This document shows, piece by piece, positions 1-10,809 of a stretch of DNA of 12,281 nucleotides; within the stretch, counting starts at the first letter, position 1; each line of letters begins with the position of its first letter. The stretch covers positions 1-12,281 of the forward strand of contig PETJ01000017.1 of the NCBI GenBank assembly GCA_002781125.1. Reading direction: 5' to 3'. This DNA comes from Candidatus Nealsonbacteria bacterium CG01_land_8_20_14_3_00_12. Its GTDB lineage: Bacteria; Patescibacteriota; Minisyncoccia; Minisyncoccales; PETJ01. The notes beneath the pieces were generated by a model. The model worked only from the letters and a program-made list of their open reading frames with translations. It ran no database searches and had not been told where the DNA came from. The position numbers were made by a program, and so were the translations under genes.

Positions 1-1
1 A

Positions 2-310
2 TCTTTGGAAACTCAAAAACTTCTCGACCTGGGAAAGAAATTAGAGATTCTCTTTAATCAGGGTCCAAAAACAATAATTCCTCGCTCCCTCCAATTATTT
101 CTTTTTGGCTTAATATTTTTCGGTTTTTGGGAAGATAAACCCCAAAATGTAATGAAAGTAGAAATTGATGAAATATTGAAAAAATATAAAGAAGGAGTCT
201 TTTCTGAAGTAGAAAGTGAAATTAAAAAAATAAAAAATTTAGAGGAGCTTAAAAGTTTTATTGGAGAAATTATTCCAAAAGTAAAAAAAATTTTATATCT
301 TCCCCTTTAA
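2..310 (+). CDS. atpA: F1 ATP synthase subunit alpha, C-terminal end (partial)
   Basis: The reading frame is open to the left edge (codons run from base 2), so this is the 3' end of a gene and not a small gene beginning at the TTG at base 5. About 102 residues are visible. They align by pattern with the alpha-subunit C-terminal helical bundle: TQKLLDLGKKLEILFNQ corresponds to the family's TQ..LERG.RLvElLKQ, followed by the stretch normally reading EQV.v.yAGtnGyLDdlp and then by VEIDEILKKY, matching the usual FEKELL.yL. In F1 this domain sits at the membrane-proximal end of the catalytic hexamer, next to gamma. The position directly before atpG, atpD and atpC supports the call. The Walker motifs lie outside the window. 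The bacterial order atpA-atpG-atpD-atpC is retained. The stop is TAA, and only one base separates it from the putative insertion described next. Confidence 0.85.
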   Translation, partial: SLETQKLLDLGKKLEILFNQGPKTIIPRSLQLFLFGLIFFGFWEDKPQNVMKVEIDEILKKYKEGVFSEVESEIKKIKNLEELKSFIGEIIPKVKKILYLPL

Positions 311-313
311 ATA

Positions 314-362
314 TGCCCCGTTAGAAGTCTGGTTAAAACTAGAACAACAACTAACGAGGGCA
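314..362 (+). repeat. Stem-loop in left half of the atpA/atpG element
   Basis: Bases 314-324 (TGCCCCGTTAG) can pair with 351-362 (CTAACG-A-GGGCA), giving 11 base pairs with one bulged A at 357 and a 26-nt loop. The left arm is the same sequence that forms the left terminal inverted repeat, so this local hairpin and the long-range 316-329/437-450 pairing exclude each other. Confidence 0.5.
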
Positions 363-450
363 AAATAGATTATTTAATTCATTAATACTTTGTCCTGCAG
401 ATAGAAAAAATTTTATTATAAAATTTTTTCGTCAAGGACTTCTAACGGGG
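316..450. mobile_element. MITE-like element between atpA and atpG with 14-bp TIRs and TATG duplication
   Basis: Perfect 14-bp terminal inverted repeats (CCCCGTTAGAAGTC at 316-329 and its exact complement at 437-450) enclose 107 bp with no coding capacity. TATG is present immediately outside both ends (312-315 and 451-454), as expected for a 4-bp target-site duplication. The right TATG contains the atpG ATG. Removing the element plus one TATG restores a junction in which the atpA TAA is followed by two bases and ATG, the same 2-base spacing as atpD/atpC. What is seen is the repeats and the duplication. That this is a transposed non-autonomous element is inference. The alternative is a structured intergenic RNA. 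No related transposase is in the window, and the Y1 transposase here would not normally generate a duplication. Confidence 0.6.
404..430. repeat. AT-only hairpin inside the atpA/atpG element
   Basis: Bases 404-415 and 419-430 are exact reverse complements (12 bp, AAAAAATTTTA core closed by one G-C pair) around a TTA loop. There is no GC-rich stem with a following T-run, so it does not look like a classical terminator. A possible weak plus-strand promoter (TTGTCC at 390-395, 18-bp gap, TATTAT at 414-419) overlaps it, but in such AT-rich DNA this is poorly supported. Confidence 0.45.
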
Positions 451-451
451 T

Positions 452-2658
<2,207 letters not shown>

Positions 2659-2660
2659 TT

Positions 2661-2924
2661 ATGGAAAAAAAATCCCTTCTTGAGGTAAAAGTATTTTGCT
2701 CACCGGTTATTGAAAAAGAACCCTTTAGAGGAACAGCCGAAGCAGTTTCTTCTCAAAATAAATTGGGTAAATTTGATATACTCCCTGGACACACCAATTT
2801 TATTACTCTTATTTTTAATAATTTAACTATTCACACCCCAGATAAAAAAACGCTCAATTACCAATTTGAACGAGGAGTTTTGGAGGTGAACGAAGATAAG
2901 GTGAGTATATTTTTAGGGTTGTGA
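2661..2924 (+). CDS. atpC: F1 ATP synthase subunit epsilon, N-terminal domain only
   Basis: An 87-residue protein matches the N-terminal beta-sandwich of epsilon, the stalk foot that joins gamma to the c-ring. Recognisable elements are the opening strand LEVKVFCSPV, LGKFDILPGHTNFI (35-48; family ELGVLPGHAPL) and the closing strand FERGVLEVNEDKVSIF (69-84; family V.GGFLEV..dkVtvl). The usual protein has 130-140 residues. Here the TGA follows the sandwich directly, so the C-terminal two-helix domain that inhibits ATP hydrolysis in many bacteria is absent. The stop is not a recent frameshift as far as can be seen, because the gene next door already begins there. The start lies two bases after the atpD TAA, with no Shine-Dalgarno. 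The 3' end overlaps the convergent ligase/TPR gene by 12 nt. Confidence 0.85.
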   Translation: MEKKSLLEVKVFCSPVIEKEPFRGTAEAVSSQNKLGKFDILPGHTNFITLIFNNLTIHTPDKKTLNYQFERGVLEVNEDKVSIFLGL

Positions 2925-5246
2925 TTTTTGAATTTCTGGGGGAGTTTCTTGGATAGGAGGTTGGGAAAGAGTTATTCCTTCTAAAGCTGGTAAACCTTTT
3001 TCAAGATTCGCCAAAATTTTCTTTATCTCCTGGTTTTGGGGATCCAATTGGGCCAATGCCTCAAATTCCTTTTTGGCTTTTTCTTTCTCCCCAATTTTAT
3101 CATAAACTAACCCTAACATATATTTAGCATTAGAATAATCAGGATTTAAATTTACTGCCCTCTCGAATTCTTCTTGGGCTTTTTCGAATTGCTGCGATCT
3201 CCAATAAAGTAACCCCAATTGAAAAGCTACTCCGGGATCTTGAGGAGTAATTATTTTTGTCTCTTCTAATTTTGAAATTGCTTGATCTAAATTTCCTTGT
3301 TGGTCATAGACTACTGCCAGAAGATAATGGGCGGGGGCATAATCTGGTTTTAATTCAATGGCGGCCTCTAAATCTTCAACTGCCAGATCAAGATTTTCTC
3401 GGCGAAGTGGCTCTTGTCCTTTTTGAGAAAGTTCTTGAGCTATTAAAATATAAACTCTTCCCTTTTCCCCGAAAGCGAAGGGAGAAGCAGGTTCCAATTG
3501 GGTTGCTTTTTGATATGAACCCAGAGATAGGTCCCCCGCTCCTTCAATTCCAATTAAGTTCCGGTAAAAAAATCCTCTCACATTCCAATTGGCGACATTC
3601 ATTGGGGCTTCCTTTATCGCTCGGTTTATGGCTTCGGCTCCATCGACAATTGCCAGATTGGCTAACCTTCTCTTTTCTTCAAGAGATAAATTAGGGTCTT
3701 GGGAAATTAAATTAGTTTTAGCTAGATAAAGTTGAGAGAGGTCTCGCCAATAAGTATCTACGGAGGGATTTAACTCTCCTGCCCTGTTTATATAATTTAG
3801 CGCTTGAGTAAGATTTCCAGCCTGAGAAGCTTCAACCCCTTTTAAATATTTCATTTCGGCGAAATATTTCTGTCCTTGAAGGAAAAATAAACTCAAACTG
3901 AAAATAATAATTATTATCAAAATTGAGTTTGCAAAAATCATTTTAGAAGGAGTGGAAAGATTTATCTGAATCAATTTTGGGCTAAAATAGAACAGAAATC
4001 CACCGACAAAAAACCAGAAAATAAAATAAAGGACAAAATTAAAGGAATAAAAGAAACTGGCTACAATTAAGCTTAGAATTCCAGCCACCAGTCCAAGTTT
4101 TATTTCAAAAAAATCTTCTTTGCCTTCAATTTTTCTTAAATATTTTAAAACCGCATAGATTATTAAAAAGTAAAGAAAGAGTAAACTGATCCCTCCTAAG
4201 GCCCCTTTAGTTAAAATCCAATCTAAAGATGTTGAATTTCCTTTCAAAAATCTTGTTCCCCAAAATAGCGTCTGATTAAGTAAGGGAGAACGATATTGAG
4301 AATAGTCAAAAACGAAAGTTCCGGGCCCTGTTCCTAAAATTATATTTTTCACTCCTTCACTGAAGGTACCTTTTAAAATATAAACTTCCGAACTAGAATT
4401 GAGAGAAACTTCAAGGGGCAAAATAGGAAATCCTGGCAAGGAAATTGGAAAGAAGTAGAAAAAGATAGAAAGAATTAACCCAGCCATCAGAAAAGCTACC
4501 AAACTTGGTTTTATCTTCTCTTTTTGATTTCCAAAGCTAAAGATAAATAAAACTAAAATACCAACTATTAAACTAATCCAAGCAGTTTTAAAATTTACTA
4601 AAATAACATTCAAAAAGAGAACAAAAGTAATTACTCCTAAAATTATTTTTAAAAAACTTTTTGCTCTAAAGGATAGGAGCAAAGATAAGGGTAAGATAGC
4701 TACTGCAAAAATAGCAAAACTGTTTGTAGTTCCAATGGTATTAAAAGAAGAGATTCTTGTAAAATCAAATGGAAAGGGGAAGATTTTATAAAGTTGGAAA
4801 ATATTAATGATTCCACAAATTCCTCCTGCCAAAAGCAAGGGAAACAATAGAGGAAGGAATTCAGTTTTTATCTCAAAGGAGTTGATAATGAGAAAAGCTA
4901 AAATTAAAAAGGAAAAGAAGGTGAGGAAACTATCGCCAACATCTAAAGGGAGACCCCAAAAAGAGGCTTTTGGCCAAAGAGAAAAGAGGCAAGAAAATAA
5001 AAGAGAGAGAAAAATTAGAGAGAAAGAAAGATAAAAAATTTTATTCTCTCTTAAGACTAATTTCCCTTCGAATATCTTTTTCCCCAGCCAGCCAATTAAA
5101 CTCAGAAAAATCAAGATTAAAGCTAAAGATTGTTTTGGAAAATCCAAAACATTTTGAGTAAAAGGCAAAAAGAAAATAGGAATTAAAAATAAAAGTAAGT
5201 AAAGGGGAATTTTATTTAATTTATTGAAAAAGAAGGCCAAGTTCAT
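2913..5246 (-). CDS. O-antigen-ligase-like polytopic membrane protein with C-terminal TPR repeats
   Basis: 777 residues in two parts. Residues 1 to about 455 hold roughly ten to twelve hydrophobic segments with features of the Wzy/WaaL O-antigen ligase/polymerase family: an ILGTGPGTFVFDYSQYR stretch (303-319; the usual GxGpGtF loop), followed by NSTSLDWILTKGALGG (337-352), which matches the family's HN.yL..l.e.G..G except that Asn replaces the usual His. Residues about 460-745 are helical TPR units, clearest at 637-669, 672-704 and 706-738, each with the L..Y...G....A...f..A..l.P pattern. A Pro-rich tail ends the protein. The likely role is moving or joining glycan chains at the outer face of the membrane, with the TPRs as a binding platform; the substrate is unknown. 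A dedicated promoter stands directly upstream, and the predicted mRNA is nearly leaderless. rodA lies 38 nt upstream. Confidence 0.75.
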   Translation of the reverse strand: MNLAFFFNKLNKIPLYLLLFLIPIFFLPFTQNVLDFPKQSLALILIFLSLIGWLGKKIFEGKLVLRENKIFYLSFSLIFLSLLFSCLFSLWPKASFWGLPLDVGDSFLTFFSFLILAFLIINSFEIKTEFLPLLFPLLLAGGICGIINIFQLYKIFPFPFDFTRISSFNTIGTTNSFAIFAVAILPLSLLLSFRAKSFLKIILGVITFVLFLNVILVNFKTAWISLIVGILVLFIFSFGNQKEKIKPSLVAFLMAGLILSIFFYFFPISLPGFPILPLEVSLNSSSEVYILKGTFSEGVKNIILGTGPGTFVFDYSQYRSPLLNQTLFWGTRFLKGNSTSLDWILTKGALGGISLLFLYFLIIYAVLKYLRKIEGKEDFFEIKLGLVAGILSLIVASFFYSFNFVLYFIFWFFVGGFLFYFSPKLIQINLSTPSKMIFANSILIIIIIFSLSLFFLQGQKYFAEMKYLKGVEASQAGNLTQALNYINRAGELNPSVDTYWRDLSQLYLAKTNLISQDPNLSLEEKRRLANLAIVDGAEAINRAIKEAPMNVANWNVRGFFYRNLIGIEGAGDLSLGSYQKATQLEPASPFAFGEKGRVYILIAQELSQKGQEPLRRENLDLAVEDLEAAIELKPDYAPAHYLLAVVYDQQGNLDQAISKLEETKIITPQDPGVAFQLGLLYWRSQQFEKAQEEFERAVNLNPDYSNAKYMLGLVYDKIGEKEKAKKEFEALAQLDPQNQEIKKILANLEKGLPALEGITLSQPPIQETPPEIQKSQP

Positions 5247-5254
5247 ATACTTTG

Positions 5255-5283
5255 ATTTTAATACCCTGCCTGCAGGGTGTCAA
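5255..5283 (-). promoter_or_regulatory. Sigma70-type promoter of the ligase/TPR gene
   Basis: On the minus strand, TTGACA (5278-5283, perfect -35) is followed by exactly 17 bases and TAAAAT (5255-5260, 5 of 6 match to TATAAT). The ATG of the ligase/TPR gene begins eight bases after the -10, so a start at the usual distance (+1 near 5248) gives a leader of about two bases. No Shine-Dalgarno is present, which fits leaderless translation. The whole promoter fits in the 38-bp gap after the rodA stop. Confidence 0.7.
5263..5278. promoter_or_regulatory. Palindrome filling the promoter spacer, possible operator
   Basis: ACCCTGC (5263-5269) and GCAGGGT (5272-5278) are exact inverted repeats around CT, with an outer A-T pair and a wobble beyond. 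The palindrome occupies the spacer between the -35 and -10 and reaches the last base of the -35, the position typical of repressor operators or of a spacer-twisting activator. There is no T-run, so it is not a good terminator for rodA. Confidence 0.45.
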
Positions 5284-5284
5284 A

Positions 5285-6373
5285 TTACCGGGTTTTAATG
5301 CTTTGAAGGATTCCCAAGCCGATAAAGATAGCAATTAGACTACTCCCGCCATAACTAATCAAGGGTAAAGGAATTCCAATAATTGGTGAAATTCCAAGAT
5401 TCATGCCAATATGGATGAAAATTTGAGAAATTAAAAGAATAGAAAAGCCGGAGGCAAAAAGGCGAGAAAAATTGCTTTGACTATCAATGGCAATTTTTAT
5501 AATTCGCCAAAGCAAAATGGAAAAAAGAAAAAGTAAAACCGATACCCCAATTAATCCCATTTCTTCAGCAATGGCTGAAAAAATAAAATCGGTCTGAGGT
5601 TCTGGTAAAAAACCATATTGAGTCTGGGAACCTTTGCCGATACCCTGACCAAAAATTCCCCCCGAACCTATAGCAATTTTAGCCTGATTCTGACTCCAAC
5701 TAACTCCCAGAGGTTCAAAAGGTATGAGAAAACTTAAAATTCTTTCTTTCTGATAATCCTTCAGCAAAAAATTCCAACTCAAAATAAAGATTAAAAGAAA
5801 GCATAAAATCAAAATTAAAAAATGGCGGAGCTTTATTCCTGAAATAAGTAGCACCCCTACCCAGAAGGCAATTAAAATTATTACCTGACCTAAATCTGGT
5901 TGAAGAAAAATTAAAATAGCTGGCAGCAGCAGATAAAAGCCGGAAAGAAAGATATGTCTTACCTGATACATTTCAATATGTCTCTTTGAAAAATATTTTG
6001 CTAATAAAATAATTAAAACAATTTTGGTAAACTCTATCGGGTCAATTGAAATTGGGCCTACTTTATACCAACTTCTTACCCCTCTAATTTCGGGGGCGAA
6101 AAAGAAAAGCCCGGCTAAAGAAAACAAACAAATGAGATAAAGAATTAAAACTAAATAGGGGTCTTCTCTCAGTTCTCTCCAATCGAAAAAACTCAAAATA
6201 ATCATTAAAAAAAACCCAATTCCAAAAAAAATAACCTGCTTTTTAAAATTCAAAAAATCTCCCTTGCCAAGGGAGCTACTATAAATTGATAAAAACCCAA
6301 TGCCCACCAGCAAAATAGCCACAACAATCAGTATCCAATCCAATCTTTTAAAATGAACTAAGATTTCTTTCAT
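5285..6373 (-). CDS. rodA: SEDS-family peptidoglycan glycosyltransferase RodA
   Basis: A polytopic membrane enzyme that polymerises lipid II into glycan strands during cell elongation, normally with a class B penicillin-binding protein, which is not in this window. From the ATG at 6373 it has 362 residues. It shows about ten membrane segments, the QPDLG motif (158-162), PEPQTDFIFSAIAEE with the expected catalytic Asp at 262, and the FtsW/RodA/SpoVE signature NLGISPIIGIPLPLISYGGSSLI near the C-terminus (335-357). A longer version would begin at TTG 6400, but that codon lies inside the transposon palindrome. AAGGA nine bases before ATG 6373 decides the shorter start. RodA is preferred over FtsW because of overall length and the lack of cell-division neighbours, but the two are hard to separate by eye. 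The gene appears to have followed ligA directly before the transposon arrived. Confidence 0.85.
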   Translation of the reverse strand: MKEILVHFKRLDWILIVVAILLVGIGFLSIYSSSLGKGDFLNFKKQVIFFGIGFFLMIILSFFDWRELREDPYLVLILYLICLFSLAGLFFFAPEIRGVRSWYKVGPISIDPIEFTKIVLIILLAKYFSKRHIEMYQVRHIFLSGFYLLLPAILIFLQPDLGQVIILIAFWVGVLLISGIKLRHFLILILCFLLIFILSWNFLLKDYQKERILSFLIPFEPLGVSWSQNQAKIAIGSGGIFGQGIGKGSQTQYGFLPEPQTDFIFSAIAEEMGLIGVSVLLFLFSILLWRIIKIAIDSQSNFSRLFASGFSILLISQIFIHIGMNLGISPIIGIPLPLISYGGSSLIAIFIGLGILQSIKTR

Positions 6374-6382
6374 GCTAAATTT

Positions 6383-6387
6383 TCCTT
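6383..6387 (-). promoter_or_regulatory. Ribosome binding site of rodA
   Basis: AAGGA on the minus strand, nine bases before the ATG at 6373-6371. It is one of the few clear Shine-Dalgarno sequences in the window and it argues for the shorter RodA start. Its first base is the last base of the transposon-side palindrome. Confidence 0.6.
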
Positions 6388-6409
6388 GTTTAAGGTTCAA
6401 CCTTAAACA
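6387..6409. repeat. Palindrome downstream of the transposase (rodA side)
   Basis: Arms TGTTTAAGGTT (6387-6397) and AACCTTAAACA (6399-6409) are exact complements around a central C. It is the reverse complement of the palindrome at 7177-7199. In single-stranded form it would fold to a near-perfect hairpin, the kind of substrate REP-type transposases recognise. Confidence 0.75.
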
Positions 6410-6413
6410 TTCT

Positions 6414-7157
6414 TTATTCTTCTAAAAAGAATGGGTAATACAGAACTAAATTTTTATGAAGATAATCTTTTATGAAATTTACAAAATCTTCATTATTTAT
6501 TGTTATTTCTTTCCCCAAATATTTTTCGATTATTTCTCTCAAAGCTAAGATTTTAGAATTTCTTTTTCCAAATAAATCCGGGAAGCTAGAGAGTTGATAA
6601 TTCTCTAAAAATTTGAAAGCCAATTTCTCATCTTTTAATCCTTTTTCTCGCCAACCCGGTTGATAAACATCTAAAACATTTTTTACATTTACATAACGCA
6701 AAACCGCATCTAATTGAAAATTGGTTTGAATCGGAATAATTTTATAGGGTTTTTCAAATAAGTTGCCATTTCGATTGTGTTTTAGATTAAAATACATAGC
6801 AAAACCAGTATTTAATTTTTGCATATATTTCGGAATTCCATATTCAATATTGGGAACTAAGATGAAGTGGTGATGATTAACCACTAAGACAAAACTTAAA
6901 AAATTAACAAGAGGGGGATGTTCAATAATTAATAATTTTTCAGGTATCCTCTCTCCATTTAATAAATCCTGGCCAGCTTTTATCATATCTCGACGATGTA
7001 AATTAAAAGCCGGTTTACCAATATTAGCTGCGTACATTTGAAAAGCAAAACGAAAACAATCTTCTTCGGTGACGAAGATTTTCTTTTTCTCAACTGTTCG
7101 AGAAAGCACATGATAGGGTATAGATTTTTCAAAACTAATTTCTTTTCTTGAAACCAT
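6414..7157 (-). CDS. REP-associated-type Y1 (HUH) transposase
   Basis: 247 residues of the Transposase_17/Y1_Tnp family, single-strand nucleases that form a 5'-phosphotyrosine link. The start (PYHVLSRTVEKKKIF, 14-28) matches the family's YHV..RG..r..iF. The HUH metal site is in VVNHHHFILVPN (92-103): H95-H96-H97, with histidine at the middle position that is usually hydrophobic. The segment YMQKLNTGFAMYFNLKHNRNGNLFE (111-135) matches the tyrosine helix, with Tyr122 the likely nucleophile, and LRYVNVKN (153-160) matches the usual LRYIh.NPv. A stretch of about 45 residues between the first strand and the HUH site is longer than in REP transposases of proteobacteria. The C-terminal 70 residues are an added helical part. 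The frame is intact, so it may be active. AGGGA stands too close to the ATG to be a normal ribosome site. Confidence 0.85.
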   Translation of the reverse strand: MVSRKEISFEKSIPYHVLSRTVEKKKIFVTEEDCFRFAFQMYAANIGKPAFNLHRRDMIKAGQDLLNGERIPEKLLIIEHPPLVNFLSFVLVVNHHHFILVPNIEYGIPKYMQKLNTGFAMYFNLKHNRNGNLFEKPYKIIPIQTNFQLDAVLRYVNVKNVLDVYQPGWREKGLKDEKLAFKFLENYQLSSFPDLFGKRNSKILALREIIEKYLGKEITINNEDFVNFIKDYLHKNLVLYYPFFLEE

Positions 7158-7176
7158 ATCCCTATATTAAATTAAA

Positions 7177-7199
7177 TGTTTAAGGTTGAACCTTAAACA
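7177..7199. repeat. Palindrome upstream of the transposase (ligA side)
   Basis: Arms TGTTTAAGGTT (7177-7187) and AACCTTAAACA (7189-7199) are exact complements around a central G. It lies three bases beyond the ligA stop and is the mirror copy of 6387-6409. Confidence 0.75.
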
Positions 7200-7202
7200 G
7201 GA

Positions 7203-9709
<2,507 letters not shown>

Positions 9710-9723
<14 letters not shown>

Positions 9724-10276
9724 CTAAGTTCCTTTGGGAAATAGTAGTTTGGATTTTGATTTCGGGTCGGAGCTCTGGCATTTGGCCTTTAGCTCCCTTG
9801 ATATCTAAAGAGAGGGTTACCCGGGGTTGGTCGGTGTCATCTTGCGATTCTCCAAAAAGATTAAATTTCAAGGAAATTATCTCCAGCTCTTCAGAAGTTA
9901 AATAATTTTCAAGACCGGCTTTAGATTCTTTTAATCTGCCTTCTCCTAAAAAGAACTCCTGGCATTCTCCTTTATAATTGATAAATTTCAAACCATTTCC
10001 TGACCGAGTGATTTGATAATTATAGCCATAAAGAATTGTGCTATCTTGGAGAAGGCAGGCACTAGCAGGCTCAGTCGAGAGTTCTTTCTTTGCCATCCTT
10101 AGAGCCCGACTTATGTATTCTAAAGCATAGGAAGTATTATCTAAAAGTTTTTGAGAAGCCAAACTTTTTATCTGGCTTTTAAGAGAACCAACAAAAAAGC
10201 CGGTGGGAGCAGCAATGACAATGGTAAAAATAGTAACCGCCACTAAAATTTCAATTAAAGTATAACCATTTTTCAT
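9710..10276 (-). CDS. PilW/PulJ-like minor pilin
   Basis: 188 residues. The leader is very short: MKNG followed by YTLIEILVAVTIFTIVIAA, so PilD cleavage would be after Gly4, leaving Tyr1 and Glu5 of the mature pilin. The helix region continues with SQKLLDNTSYALEYISRALRMAKKE (41-65), the pattern after the helix in PulJ/PilW proteins. The C-terminal part is beta-rich with the usual VTLSLDIKG strand (150-158) and two cysteines (74 and 105). In type II secretion and type IV pili, such proteins form a tip complex with GspI/PilV, GspK/PilX and GspH/FimT homologues, all of which are adjacent here. It begins two bases after the PilV-like stop. Confidence 0.7.
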
Positions 10277-10278
10277 AG

Positions 10279-10809
10279 TTATTTATTCCAATTATATAAA
10301 AATTCTTGAGTTGAAACTGAGTGAATTTTTACTCTTTCTTTCCAGAGGACTTCGACTACAACCTTAAATTTGTCTATCTTTCCATCAGGTGGGTCATCTA
10401 AATCCACTTTATCGGAAATGGTGATTTTTCTCTTAAATCTGGTGTCTGCACCTTCTGAATAGTTATAAAATTGACCATCGATTTTTAGAAAGCGAAGGTT
10501 ATTGTTGTAATCGCAGGGAAAAGGACAAGAGGTTAAAGCTGTGTCATTATAATCTATTTCCCAGTCTCCGGCATCTAAGCCCGCCTCAAAATCATTCCCC
10601 TTTAACCAGTTACCATCACGAATATTTTTAATTATTTCTATTCCCTCCTGGAGCAAATAGGATGCAATTAATCTCGATTGGACTTGGGAGACTGAGCCAA
10701 CCGTTTGTTGAATTAAAACGAAGCTGCCGCCAGCAGCCAGAGTTAAAATAGTAATGGCTAAAATTACTTCTAACAGGGTAAACCCTTTTTTACTTAGCGG
10801 GATTGTCAT
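10279..10809 (-). CDS. PilV/GspI-like minor pilin
   Basis: 176 residues. After a leader MTIPLSKKG, the signature FTLLEVILAITILTLAAGG begins, with cleavage expected after Gly9 and Glu at mature position 5. LIASYLLQEGIEIIKNIRD (42-60) matches the conserved A..LAQEGIEivrnlRd that follows the helix in bacterial PilV-like proteins of this kind. The globular part is beta-rich, with Cys95 and Cys99. The ATG overlaps the GspH-like stop in an ATGA, indicating translational coupling. The expected role is a minor pilin in a tip complex with the adjacent PilW- and PilX-like proteins. The precise family name is uncertain. Confidence 0.7.
   Translation of the reverse strand: MTIPLSKKGFTLLEVILAITILTLAAGGSFVLIQQTVGSVSQVQSRLIASYLLQEGIEIIKNIRDGNWLKGNDFEAGLDAGDWEIDYNDTALTSCPFPCDYNNNLRFLKIDGQFYNYSEGADTRFKRKITISDKVDLDDPPDGKIDKFKVVVEVLWKERVKIHSVSTQEFLYNWNK

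Larger units (their letters stand above)
6387..7199 (-). mobile_element. Y1-transposase element bounded by mirror-image palindromes
   Basis: A single Y1 transposase gene is flanked by the same 23-bp palindrome on each side (6387-6409 and 7177-7199). The central base is C in one and G in the other, so the two ends are in inverted orientation. There is no target duplication, as expected for IS200/IS605-like and REP-associated transposases, which move single-stranded DNA between terminal hairpins. The element separates ligA from rodA. Without it only 16 bases, including the rodA Shine-Dalgarno, would lie between them. Exact ends cannot be fixed without an empty site. Confidence 0.6.

Noticed and set aside
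5..310. A free-standing small gene starting at TTG 5
   Set aside because: The frame is open to the left edge and the product matches the C-terminal part of ATP synthase alpha, so it is a truncated atpA.
316..450. tRNA or CRISPR-type unit between atpA and atpG
   Set aside because: There is no cloverleaf and no anticodon arm, and the repeat is inverted and occurs once rather than as a direct array.
3465..3490. CCCTTCGCTTTC in the TPR gene as another copy of the ligA repeat
   Set aside because: Only about eight bases are shared, there is no palindrome, and the TPR spacing is normal there, so nothing appears inserted.
3257..3694. Plus-strand open frame of 145 codons
   Set aside because: It is antisense to the TPR region, where repetitive composition keeps the frame open. 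No family pattern and no start signals are seen.
4807..5161. Two lysine-rich plus-strand frames
   Set aside because: They are antisense to the hydrophobic membrane segments of the ligase/TPR protein. The Lys/Arg richness is the complement of Leu/Phe/Ile codons.
6374..6400. An N-terminal extension of RodA by nine residues from TTG 6400
   Set aside because: The TTG lies in the transposon-side palindrome, while ATG 6373 has AAGGA nine bases upstream. The extra residues have no support.
6416..6432. ATTCTT/AAGAAT stem at the end of the transposase gene as a terminator
   Set aside because: The stem has six AT-rich pairs, no T-run follows, and it overlaps the last codons.
7158..7200. A promoter for the transposase within the 43-bp leader
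   Set aside because: TTCAAC and TAATAT are only 15 bp apart and match poorly. AT-rich DNA gives such hits by chance.
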